A stretch of 5,939 nt of DNA from Bacilli bacterium (GTDB lineage: Bacteria; Bacillota_I; Bacilli_A; RF39; UBA660): contig CAAETG010000114.1 of assembly GCA_900758895.1 (NCBI GenBank), positions 1 to 5,939 on the forward strand, given 5' to 3'. The notes under the pieces were generated by a model. It was not told the DNA's origin, made no database searches, and saw nothing but the letters and a program-made list of their open reading frames with translations. This document shows, piece after piece, positions 1 to 5,939 of this stretch. The position numbers and the translations under genes were made by a program. How positions within the stretch are numbered: the first letter of the stretch is position 1; each line of letters opens with the position of its first letter.

Positions 1-158
1 AAGAATTAATAGAAAAATTCGATATGGAAGAAAATATGCAAGAAATAATATCTAAAATGAATATTATTACTAAATTTTTGCAAGATTTGAGTTATAATGT
101 TAATATGGAATTATTATTAGACAAATTTGTCATAGAAATGAGGTGTAATTGTGGATAG
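1..158 (+). CDS. holB: DNA polymerase III subunit delta' (HolB), C-terminal fragment
   Basis: Only the last 51 residues are present. The frame opens at base 3, runs off the left edge and stops at TAG 156-158. HolB is the delta' subunit of the clamp loader, which loads the beta sliding clamp onto primed DNA. The visible part is mostly helical. It ends in a segment of the form NVNMELLLDKFVIEM, which resembles the usual C-terminal 'N-x-N-x-x-L-L-L-D' helix of Firmicutes HolB. The ATPase-like and zinc-binding parts lie outside the window, so the assignment rests on this motif and on the following ricT, which is holB's standard neighbour in Bacilli. The end overlaps the ricT start by 8 bp. The last five residues (RCNCG) look like a short unconserved tail created by that overlap. 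Confidence 0.75.
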   Translation, partial: ELIEKFDMEENMQEIISKMNIITKFLQDLSYNVNMELLLDKFVIEMRCNCG

Positions 159-951
159 ATATTATATTTATGGTGTAAATTTTAAGGATAACGGAAAAAT
201 TTATAATTTTAAAAGTAAAATACGTTGTCCAATTAATGTTACAGTCATAACTGAAACAGAAAAAGGTCTTCAATTTGGTAAAGTAGTAAATTATATTAGC
301 AATGATAATGTTAAAAATATTGATGAATTAAAAAATATTATAAGAATTTCTACCAAAAAAGATTATGAGGAATATTTAAAAAATTTGCGCGATGCTGATC
401 AAGCTTTAAAGCAATGTCGTGGGTTAGTAAAAGAATTAGGCCTAGACATGAAAATGATCAATGCAAGTTTTACCTTTGATCGCAAACAATTGATATTTAA
501 TTTTCTTGCGGATGAACGTATTGATTTTAGAGAATTAGCTAGACGATTAGCTTCCATATATCGCACGCGTATTGAACTACGACAAATTGGTGCTAGAGAT
601 AAGGCAAGAGAAGTCGGAGGTGTCGGGATTTGCGGTGAAAAAATTTGTTGTGCTAACTTTTTAAATCACATTGATTCAGTTTCTATGAACATGGCTAAAA
701 ATCAAGGCTTAGCACTTAATCCGTCGAAAATCAATGGTTTGTGCGGAAGATTGTTATGCTGCTTAACTTATGAAGACGAAGAATATCTCCGCTGTAGTGA
801 AGGGTTACCTAGTCTTGGTGAAACTGTTAATACGGAATTAGGTGAAGGACAAGTAGTGAATGTGGATACCTTAAATCGAACATACAAAGTGTTAGTAAAT
901 AATGAAAAGGTGGAAATTACTTTGGGTGATCAAGATGGAAGTCTTGAATGA
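151..951 (+). CDS. ricT: RicT/YaaT, PSP1-domain Fe-S protein of the RNase Y-associated Y-complex
   Basis: A 266-residue protein, close to the roughly 275 residues of Bacillus subtilis RicT (YaaT). In B. subtilis, RicT, RicA and RicF form a cytoplasmic Fe-S complex that directs RNase Y in processing polycistronic mRNAs; it also affects sporulation, competence and biofilm formation. The N-terminus (YIYGVNFKDNGKIYNF, residues 5-20) matches the family opening. The PSP1 core covers about residues 60-145, with the conserved stretch from FTFDRKQL to the RIELRQIG segment. The Cys-rich signature follows: C161, C166 and C167 in GICGEKICC, and C198, C203 and C204 in GLCGRLLCC, all retained, so cluster binding is likely. 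C215 is extra. The start is GTG 151, preceded by GAGGTG (140-145) at 5 bp spacing. It overlaps holB by 8 bp and trmN6 by 17 bp. RicA and RicF are not encoded nearby. Confidence 0.93.
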   Translation: MDRYYIYGVNFKDNGKIYNFKSKIRCPINVTVITETEKGLQFGKVVNYISNDNVKNIDELKNIIRISTKKDYEEYLKNLRDADQALKQCRGLVKELGLDMKMINASFTFDRKQLIFNFLADERIDFRELARRLASIYRTRIELRQIGARDKAREVGGVGICGEKICCANFLNHIDSVSMNMAKNQGLALNPSKINGLCGRLLCCLTYEDEEYLRCSEGLPSLGETVNTELGEGQVVNVDTLNRTYKVLVNNEKVEITLGDQDGSLE

Positions 952-1645
952 TCTATATGACTATGGCCTAAAAATTTATCAAGATGATCACTTATTTAAA
1001 TTTTCTCTAGATTCTTTGTTACTAACTGAGTTTCTAAAGATTGAAAAGAGTGATAAAAAATTATTAGATATTTGTAGTGGAAATGCTCCACTACCTTTAA
1101 TCATTGGTAAAAAATATGATGTTGAAATCACAGGTATTGAAATTCAAAAAGAAATTTATGACTTAGCAGAGAAAAGTATCAAAGAAAATAAATTAACAAA
1201 TATTAAAATGCTAAATTGTAATGCAAAAGATTTAAAAAATTATTTCCCGGGAAATAATTTTGATATCATTACTTGTAATCCTCCATTTTTTAAAGTAAAC
1301 AAAACTTCTCTGATTAATGAGGAGCCAAAAAAGGCAATAGCAAGACATGAAATCACAATTACATTAAAAGAAATATTTGAAATAGTAAAATATTTTTTGA
1401 AAGACAATGGTACTTTTTATTTAGTTCATCGTCCGGAAAGACTAGAAGAGATAATAAGTCTTGCCAATACTAACAAACTTCACGTGAAAGAAATCATTTT
1501 CATCTATTCTGAGAGTAAGAAAAATGCCATCATGGTACTATTAAAAATGAAAAAAAACGCCCGCCTCGGTGTTAAGGTAAAAAGCGTTGAAATTAACCAC
1601 AATACAAAAACGTATCAAAATATATTTAAGGATGTGAAAGAATGA
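935..1645 (+). CDS. trmN6: tRNA1(Val) (adenine-37-N6)-methyltransferase (YabB/TrmN6 family)
   Basis: A 236-residue class I SAM-dependent methyltransferase. Family members transfer a methyl group from S-adenosylmethionine to N6 of adenine 37 in certain tRNAs. The N-terminal block G-LKIYQ-D--F-F--DSLLL (about residues 11-30) is diagnostic of the YabB/TrmN6 family. Motif I is LDICSGNAPLPL (44-55), the acidic ribose-binding strand is GIEIQ (67-71), and the catalytic N6-adenine motif IV is NPPF (115-118). ATG 935 is preferred as start because GGGTGATC (924-931) matches the anti-Shine-Dalgarno at good spacing. The upstream in-frame ATG 902 has no such site and would add 11 residues not expected in the family; TTG 944 is a weaker alternative. 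The gene sits where yabB lies in B. subtilis, but without yabA between it and ricT. A Noc-type palindrome is embedded at residues 103-108, in a variable loop before motif IV. The stop overlaps the pth start (ATGA). Confidence 0.9.
   Translation: MEVLNDLYDYGLKIYQDDHLFKFSLDSLLLTEFLKIEKSDKKLLDICSGNAPLPLIIGKKYDVEITGIEIQKEIYDLAEKSIKENKLTNIKMLNCNAKDLKNYFPGNNFDIITCNPPFFKVNKTSLINEEPKKAIARHEITITLKEIFEIVKYFLKDNGTFYLVHRPERLEEIISLANTNKLHVKEIIFIYSESKKNAIMVLLKMKKNARLGVKVKSVEINHNTKTYQNIFKDVKE
1241..1256. promoter_or_regulatory. Noc-binding site (NBS)-like palindrome inside trmN6
   Basis: TATTTCCCGGGAAATA, identical to the 16-bp consensus recalled for the binding site of Noc, the ParB-like CTPase of Bacillus nucleoid occlusion. 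The perfect inverted repeat extends to 26 bp here (1236-1261, centre between 1248 and 1249). Noc loads at such sites, slides as a CTP-dependent clamp and tethers DNA to the membrane to block division over the nucleoid. In B. subtilis many sites also lie inside genes. The match is seen directly; binding in this organism is inferred, and no noc gene is in the window. Confidence 0.8.
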
Positions 1646-2196
1646 AATTAATTGTTGGCTTAGGAAATCCTGGAAAAAGCTATGAAAATACTCGTCATAA
1701 TATAGGTTTTATGGTATTAGAACATTTTGCTAGTTCAAACAATTGGAAAAATAAATGGAACGCGTTGTATTTAGAAGAAAATATCAATGGTGAAAAAGTT
1801 TTGTTAATCAAACCTCTTACCTATATGAATTTATCTGGAAATGCATTAGTAGAATTTGTAAATTTTTACAAAATCAATTTAGAAGATATTCTCGTTATTC
1901 ATGACGATTTAGATTTAAATGTTGGAACTTATCGCTTAAAAATAAACAGTAGCTCTGGTGGTCATAATGGCATTAAATCCATTATTGGCATACTGGGAAG
2001 CAATCATTTTGCTAGATTAAAAATAGGAATATCTAACAATAAAGGAATGGATACAAAAGATTATGTTTTAGGAAAATTTAATAAAGAAGAATTAGAAATA
2101 TATAACAGTTTGTATCCAATATTCGACGAAATAATCACATCATTTATTACAAATGGACTTGATCAAACTATGAATAAATATAATAGAAAGAGTTAG
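1642..2196 (+). CDS. pth: Peptidyl-tRNA hydrolase
   Basis: A 184-residue protein, the usual size for bacterial Pth (about 185-195). Pth cleaves the ester bond of peptidyl-tRNAs that drop off ribosomes and so recycles tRNA in the cytoplasm; it is normally essential. The family signature is intact. VGLGNPG near the N-terminus carries N9, and TRHNIGF carries the catalytic His H19. TYMNLSG contains N63, HDDLDL (87-92) carries the catalytic Asp, and SSGGHNG carries N109. Asn63 and Asn109 correspond to the substrate-contacting N68 and N114 of E. coli Pth. Translation starts at ATG 1642 inside the trmN6 stop (4-bp ATGA overlap), with AAGGATGTG (1628-1636) as the ribosome site. The pth-mfd pairing with a 3-bp gap is a common Firmicutes arrangement. 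No anomaly is visible. Confidence 0.97.
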   Translation: MKLIVGLGNPGKSYENTRHNIGFMVLEHFASSNNWKNKWNALYLEENINGEKVLLIKPLTYMNLSGNALVEFVNFYKINLEDILVIHDDLDLNVGTYRLKINSSSGGHNGIKSIIGILGSNHFARLKIGISNNKGMDTKDYVLGKFNKEELEIYNSLYPIFDEIITSFITNGLDQTMNKYNRKS

Positions 2197-2199
2197 AAT

Positions 2200-5100
2200 A
2201 TGAATTTTTTAGATCAATATTTTAAATACGACAATAATTTAACAATAACAGGGTTAACGCATGAGTTAGCCTATCTTTACGTGGCCAAAGCATTTCAAGA
2301 AAAGAAAAAAAATATCATAGTTTTATTAAGCACATTATATGAAGCAAATACTTTCTTTTCGGGAATTAGTACGTATGAAAAAAATACTTTTCTATTTCCT
2401 ATGGATGACTTTATAACTAGCCAAGCTTTAGCTATATCTCCCGAACTTAAAACAACGAGAATTGATACACTTGAAGCCATGAAAAATAAAAAAGGAATTA
2501 TCGTTACCAATCTAATGGGTTATTTAAAATTTTTAACAGACCAACAAGTTCAAGAAAAAATGAATATCATCTTAAAAAAAGGTGATGAAATCAATAGAGA
2601 AAAACTAATTGAAATCTTAGAAAAGTTAGATTATAAGAGAGATACCATTGTAACAACTACCGGCGAATATGCAGTAAGAGGCTTTGTTATCGATATTTTT
2701 GTAACTTTAGAGGAACATCCCATAAGAGTTGAATTTTTTGGAAATGTTATTGAATCTATTCGTTACTTTGATGAATCTACCCAAATGTCTATTAAAGATA
2801 TTAATAGTATAAAATTAATTACCAATGGTGAAATCAAAACAGATAAAAAATCAAGTTTATTAGACTATGCCAAAGATGCTCTTGTAATTACTGTTGATGA
2901 AGCAAGAATTAAAGCCAGTTATGAAAAACTAGAAGAAGAAATGTTTGAATTTCGTGTTGCCAAAGATTTACCAAAAGATACCAAATTTATGTTTTCGCTC
3001 GATGCAATAAATCCAAAAGAAAACATCTATATTAACTTTATTGAAAATTACACAAATGGAAAAAACACATTAAACCTAAAAACCAAGGAAATACCTAATT
3101 TTCATTCTAATTTTGATAAATTAAAAGAACAAACTGAATTATGGTATCATAAAGGCTATAACATTATTTTTTACTTAAGCAAAGAAACCCAAATTAAAAT
3201 CATTAAAGAGTTAATAACAGTACCAATTACGATTGAGAACAAGTATTTATCTCAAGGTTTTATTGTGGATAAAACGGTTGTAATAAGTGAAAATGATATT
3301 GAGAAGGTGAGTATTGAACCTATAAAATACCGTAATTCTTATAAAATAGGTAGTAAAATCAAAGATCTAAATTCCTTAAACAAAGGGGATTATGTTGTTC
3401 ATATGGCTCATGGAATTGGTATTTATAATGGGATTAAAACTCTTACAAAAAGAGGCTTAGCAAAAGATTATATCGAAATTCTTTATGCCGATAATGATAA
3501 AGTATATGTACCTGTAGAAAAAATGAATACAATATTAAAATATACCAGCAAAGATGGATTTAAACCAAAAATAAATAAGTTAAATTCTACTAGTTGGGCT
3601 AAAACCAAACGAGCCGTAGAAAAGAAAATAAAAGATATTTCTGAGGAATTATTAAAGTTATATGCTGAAAGAAAAGCTTTAAAAGGGGATATTTATAAAA
3701 CATATGACATGGAAACAGATTTTGCTAATAGCTTTGAATATACTCCTACGAAAGATCAAGATAAAGCAATTAAAGAAATCGATCATGACTTAAAAGATCA
3801 AGTCCCAATGGACCGGCTACTATGTGGAGATGTTGGCTTTGGTAAAACCGAAGTAGCTTTTCGTGCGATGTTTAAAACAGTCTTAAATAATCATCAAGTA
3901 TTCTATTTATGTCCAACAACTATTTTATCCAAGCAACAATATACAAGTGCCCTAGAACGATTTAAAGATTATCCTGTTGAAATCGCTTTACTAAATCGTT
4001 TTACTTCCCAAAAAGAAACCAAAAGAATCTTAGAAGGTCTAGAAAAGGGAACAATCGATATTGTTTTTGGAACACATAGATTGTTAAGCGATGATGTTAA
4101 ATTTAATAAACTAGGCTTGTTAATTGTCGATGAAGAACAACGTTTTGGTGTAACACATAAAGAAAAAATCAAAAAATTCAAAACTGATGTTAATGTCTTA
4201 ACGTTGTCAGCTACCCCAATTCCTAGAACGATGAAAATGGCGATGTCCGGTCTTAGAGATTTATCAATCATTGATACACCACCAGTAAATAGATATCCCA
4301 TCCAAACCTATGTCTTAGAAGAAAATGATTTAATTATAAAAGATGCTATTTACAAAGAATTAGCTAGACGTGGTCAAATATTTATTTTATATAATAACAT
4401 TGATAAACTAGATAGTATTGTAAGTCATATTAAATTTTTAGTCCCAGAAGCCAGAATTATTAGTGCTCATGGCCGCATGAACAAAATAGAATTAGAAGAT
4501 GTCATGCAAGATTTTATTGATTATAAATATGATATTTTAGTATGTACAACAATTATCGAAACAGGAATTGATATTCCGAATACTAACACCTTAATTATCT
4601 ATAATGCTGATCGTTTTGGTTTATCTCAGTTATATCAAATAAGAGGAAGAGTAGGACGTTCCAATAAAATCGCTTATGCTTATCTTCTTTATGATAAAAG
4701 TAAAATGTTAAATGATATAGCCATCAAAAGACTAGATGCCATTAAAGAATTTACAGAACTCGGAAGTGGCTATCGTATTGCTATGCGGGATCTAGCTATC
4801 CGTGGAGCCGGGGATATCCTAGGAAGTGAACAAGCAGGATTTGTTGATTCAGTTGGTATCAATTTATACATGCAAATGATTGAAGAAGAAATGCGGAAAT
4901 TAAAAGGTGAAGAGATTAAAGAAGAAGATTCAAAAGAATCACTAGTAGATGTAAGCACTCATATTTCTGATGAATATACAACCGATGATGAAATCAAAAT
5001 TGAAATCCACCAAATGATTAATGAAGTAGATTCACAGGAAAGTTTAAAGAAAGTAAAAGAAGAATTAGAAGATCGCTTTGGTAAAGTAGATGAATCGATG

Positions 5101-5418
5101 ATTATCTACATGTATGAAGAATGGTTTGAAAAATTAGCAAGATCTTTAAATATTACAAGGGTAACTCAAACAGAAAGATTCATCGAAGTAGAACTTCCCG
5201 AAGAATTATCAAACCATATAAAAGCGGATAAACTGTTCTTAGAAAGCTATAACATTAACCCAAATCTAAAGTTTGCTTATCAAAATCATAGAATCAAAAT
5301 AAGTCTCATGTTAAAACAAAGTGATAAACATTTCTTATACACATTTGTACCAGTCTTAGAACTAATCAAAGAAGATTATTTCCCGGGAAATAATTCTAAC
5401 AAAAAAAGCACCAGTTAA
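2200..5418 (+). CDS. mfd: Transcription-repair coupling factor Mfd
   Basis: A 1072-residue translocase that displaces RNA polymerase stalled at DNA lesions and recruits UvrA, starting transcription-coupled excision repair. The UvrB-like module covers about residues 1-210. R160, R176 and F180 sit exactly as the UvrA-binding R165, R181 and F185 of E. coli Mfd. The RNA-polymerase-interacting CarD-like domain is about 393-455 (GDYVVHMAHGIGIY, then the LYADNDKVYVPVE strand). The RecG-like motor has Walker A GDVGFGKT (543-550), DEEQ (644-647), SATPIPRT (670-677), QIRGRVGR (813-820) and the TRG/relay region about 853-890 (YRIAMRDLAIRGAGDILG). The C-terminal autoinhibitory D7 domain runs from about 930. 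The protein is about 75-105 residues shorter than E. coli or Bacillus Mfd, with the loss between the UvrA-binding module and the CarD-like domain. The last 13 residues are encoded by a Noc-type palindrome plus the terminator. The Shine-Dalgarno is weak (AAAGAG, 2187-2192). Confidence 0.97.
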   Translation: MNFLDQYFKYDNNLTITGLTHELAYLYVAKAFQEKKKNIIVLLSTLYEANTFFSGISTYEKNTFLFPMDDFITSQALAISPELKTTRIDTLEAMKNKKGIIVTNLMGYLKFLTDQQVQEKMNIILKKGDEINREKLIEILEKLDYKRDTIVTTTGEYAVRGFVIDIFVTLEEHPIRVEFFGNVIESIRYFDESTQMSIKDINSIKLITNGEIKTDKKSSLLDYAKDALVITVDEARIKASYEKLEEEMFEFRVAKDLPKDTKFMFSLDAINPKENIYINFIENYTNGKNTLNLKTKEIPNFHSNFDKLKEQTELWYHKGYNIIFYLSKETQIKIIKELITVPITIENKYLSQGFIVDKTVVISENDIEKVSIEPIKYRNSYKIGSKIKDLNSLNKGDYVVHMAHGIGIYNGIKTLTKRGLAKDYIEILYADNDKVYVPVEKMNTILKYTSKDGFKPKINKLNSTSWAKTKRAVEKKIKDISEELLKLYAERKALKGDIYKTYDMETDFANSFEYTPTKDQDKAIKEIDHDLKDQVPMDRLLCGDVGFGKTEVAFRAMFKTVLNNHQVFYLCPTTILSKQQYTSALERFKDYPVEIALLNRFTSQKETKRILEGLEKGTIDIVFGTHRLLSDDVKFNKLGLLIVDEEQRFGVTHKEKIKKFKTDVNVLTLSATPIPRTMKMAMSGLRDLSIIDTPPVNRYPIQTYVLEENDLIIKDAIYKELARRGQIFILYNNIDKLDSIVSHIKFLVPEARIISAHGRMNKIELEDVMQDFIDYKYDILVCTTIIETGIDIPNTNTLIIYNADRFGLSQLYQIRGRVGRSNKIAYAYLLYDKSKMLNDIAIKRLDAIKEFTELGSGYRIAMRDLAIRGAGDILGSEQAGFVDSVGINLYMQMIEEEMRKLKGEEIKEEDSKESLVDVSTHISDEYTTDDEIKIEIHQMINEVDSQESLKKVKEELEDRFGKVDESMIIYMYEEWFEKLARSLNITRVTQTERFIEVELPEELSNHIKADKLFLESYNINPNLKFAYQNHRIKISLMLKQSDKHFLYTFVPVLELIKEDYFPGNNSNKKSTS
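5377..5392. promoter_or_regulatory. Second Noc-binding site-like palindrome at the 3' end of mfd
   Basis: A second exact copy of TATTTCCCGGGAAATA. The perfect palindrome is 20 bp here (5375-5394). It is identical over 21 bp to the copy in trmN6 (1239-1259), centred 4136 bp away. It lies in codons 1060-1065 of mfd, just before the terminator and the end of the operon. Reading frame relative to the palindrome is the same as in trmN6, so both encode Tyr-Phe-Pro-Gly-Asn-Asn. A role as Noc loading site is inferred from sequence identity to the consensus. Confidence 0.8.
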
Positions 5419-5429
5419 TGATGCTTTTT
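5401..5429. terminator. Bidirectional intrinsic terminator between mfd and the convergent gene
   Basis: AAAAAGCA (5403-5410) pairs with TGCTTTTT (5422-5429). C5412-G5420 and A5413-T5419 can add to the stem across one mismatch, leaving a loop of about 5 nt. The left side begins with seven A (5401-5407), which give a U7 tract on the minus transcript; the right side ends with five T (5425-5429) for the plus transcript. The structure overlaps the last codons and TAA stop (5416-5418) of mfd and lies just beyond the stop of the leftward gene, so it probably ends both transcripts. The GC part of the stem is short, so strength is uncertain. Confidence 0.65.
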
Positions 5430-5939
5430 CTATTGCACAACATAAGGGTCAGATATGGTTCCAGAACCGGTTATTGTAACATTTGATGCTATATTAATAA
5501 CTGGGCGCACACCAAACGTGTTAGTCACGCGGTCGCCGCCGAGGGGGCCATTCGCAAACACATTGAACACGAAAGCCCAACTGTTACTACTGACAAAGAA
5601 GTAATACGGAGACATTGTCCAGTAAGCAATTCCTGTATATAGATAATATCCATAATTAGGACTACTTGTTCCTCCGGCATACATGACTTCATCGGCTGTG
5701 ATAAGTCCTATTTTTGTGGTATACAAATCTAGCGTATTACTACATTCAAAACTTGGATTTACATTACTACTACTTTGTGCTAATCTTTCATATGCTTTAT
5801 AATAGATTGTACTACTTGGTGTTGCACTCCAAGTATATCCTGTCCTCATTTCTCGATCATTGCAGAATCCGGCACTTCCTCCACTTGCTATTTTACTATC
5901 ATAACTTGCTAAATTATTACTATACCATGTATCGAGTAT
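5430..5939 (-). CDS. C-terminal part of a probable surface protein, DUF6273-like GVRP module (partial)
   Basis: The gene runs leftward. The frame is open from the right edge to TAG at 5432-5430, giving 169 visible residues; its start lies beyond base 5939. The internal ATG at 5849 is not a credible start, because 30 in-frame residues rich in family-like motifs (DTWYSNNLASYDSKIA, GFCNDRE) precede it. Landmarks are KIGLITADEVMYAGG, YWTMSPYY, GVRPVINI and the tail ITGSGTISDPYVV. This order resembles DUF6273-type modules found in large secreted or cell-surface proteins of gut Firmicutes, with a fold probably related to C-type-lectin/formylglycine-generating-enzyme-like domains. Family naming is from memory. 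The exact function is unknown; ligand binding or adhesion is a guess. No signal peptide, anchor or membrane segment is visible in this part. The protein is Ser-rich with mostly AGT codons, except for a GC-rich segment near the C-terminus described separately. Confidence 0.7.
   Translation of the reverse strand: MLDTWYSNNLASYDSKIASGGSAGFCNDREMRTGYTWSATPSSTIYYKAYERLAQSSSNVNPSFECSNTLDLYTTKIGLITADEVMYAGGTSSPNYGYYLYTGIAYWTMSPYYFFVSSNSWAFVFNVFANGPLGGDRVTNTFGVRPVINIASNVTITGSGTISDPYVVQ
5502..5600 (-). other. Candidate hypervariable segment of the surface-protein gene
   Basis: Sense codons between the WTMSPYY and GVRP motifs differ in composition from the rest of the gene. Bases 5501-5560 hold 39 G/C of 60 (65%, counted by hand) in an otherwise AT-rich window. 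Codons at 5549-5529 read GGC CCC CTC GGC GGC GAC CGC, seven in a row ending in C, although C-ending codons are scarce in the flanking parts. Family members commonly have Asn-rich sequence of the type NGNLNNNNVNN at this place; here it is NGPLGGDRVTN. Asn codons (AAY) altered only at their adenines would give this. The GC-rich GGT GTG CGC CCA stretch bounds it on the 3' side. Interpretation as a diversity-generating-retroelement variable region is inference. Confidence 0.4.

Noticed and set aside
1..150. Promoter for ricT
   Set aside because: The region is coding (holB end) and no convincing -35/-10 pair with good spacing was seen; the operon is probably driven from outside the window.
902..934. 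Upstream ATG start for trmN6 at 902
   Set aside because: No ribosome site precedes it and the 11 extra residues do not look like the family N-terminus; ATG 935 has a GGGTGATC site at good spacing.
2295..2510. Minus-strand open frame of 71 codons
   Set aside because: Lies wholly antisense to the N-terminal part of mfd, with no recognisable motif; shadow of the real gene.
3969..4301. Minus-strand open frame of 110 codons
   Set aside because: Antisense to the conserved Mfd helicase motifs, which fix the true coding strand and frame.
4770..4958. Minus-strand open frame of 62 codons
   Set aside because: Antisense to the Mfd TRG region; Ser/Ile-rich shadow without start-site support.
151..5418. 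Mycoplasma-type genetic code (TGA = Trp)
   Set aside because: ricT and trmN6 end in TGA exactly where the families end, and conserved Trp residues use TGG.
5760..5780. ACT/AGT triplet microsatellite as a phase-variation tract
   Set aside because: Only about three to four triplets encoding Ser; changes would be in frame and could not switch the gene off.
5430..5849. Complete 139-residue gene starting at the ATG at 5849
   Set aside because: The frame stays open to the right edge and the 30 extra residues fit the same module, so this Met is internal and the gene is truncated by the window.

Overview
The window is AT-rich (roughly 30% G+C by eye) and densely packed, and reads as chromosomal DNA of a low-GC Firmicutes/Bacilli-type bacterium, possibly a reduced gut lineage such as an Erysipelotrichia- or RF39-like group. 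Three things support this. The gene order holB-ricT-trmN6(yabB) is typical of Bacilli. TGA is used as a stop (ricT, trmN6) and Trp is TGG, so the code is standard and not that of Mycoplasma. Two perfect Noc-type binding palindromes are present, a signature of Bacillus-like nucleoid occlusion. The lineage is inference.

Bases 1-5418 form one rightward operon with essentially no intergenic space. In order it holds the 3' end of holB (DNA polymerase III delta'), ricT (Fe-S protein of the Y-complex that modulates RNase Y), trmN6/yabB (tRNA adenine-N6 methyltransferase), pth (peptidyl-tRNA hydrolase) and mfd (transcription-repair coupling translocase). Junctions are overlaps of 8, 17 and 4 bp and one 3-bp gap, so translation is probably coupled and the promoter lies left of the window. 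Together these are information-processing housekeeping genes. YabA, the GIY-YIG protein YazA and RsmI, which neighbour these genes in Bacillus, are absent here.

The operon ends in a hairpin with A and T tracts on either side, which overlaps the last codons of mfd and can serve both strands. A convergent leftward gene follows 11 bp later. It is cut by the right edge and encodes the C-terminal 169 residues of a probable surface protein of the DUF6273-like, GVRP-ending type.

Two points stand out. First, the 16-bp palindrome TATTTCCCGGGAAATA occurs twice, inside trmN6 and at the very 3' end of mfd, 4136 bp apart. It matches the Noc-binding site and in both genes it is read in the same frame as Tyr-Phe-Pro-Gly-Asn-Asn. 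Second, the surface-protein gene contains a sharply GC-rich stretch with seven consecutive C-ending codons, where relatives usually carry Asn. This is the pattern expected of adenine-directed hypermutation by a diversity-generating retroelement, although no reverse transcriptase or template repeat lies in the window.
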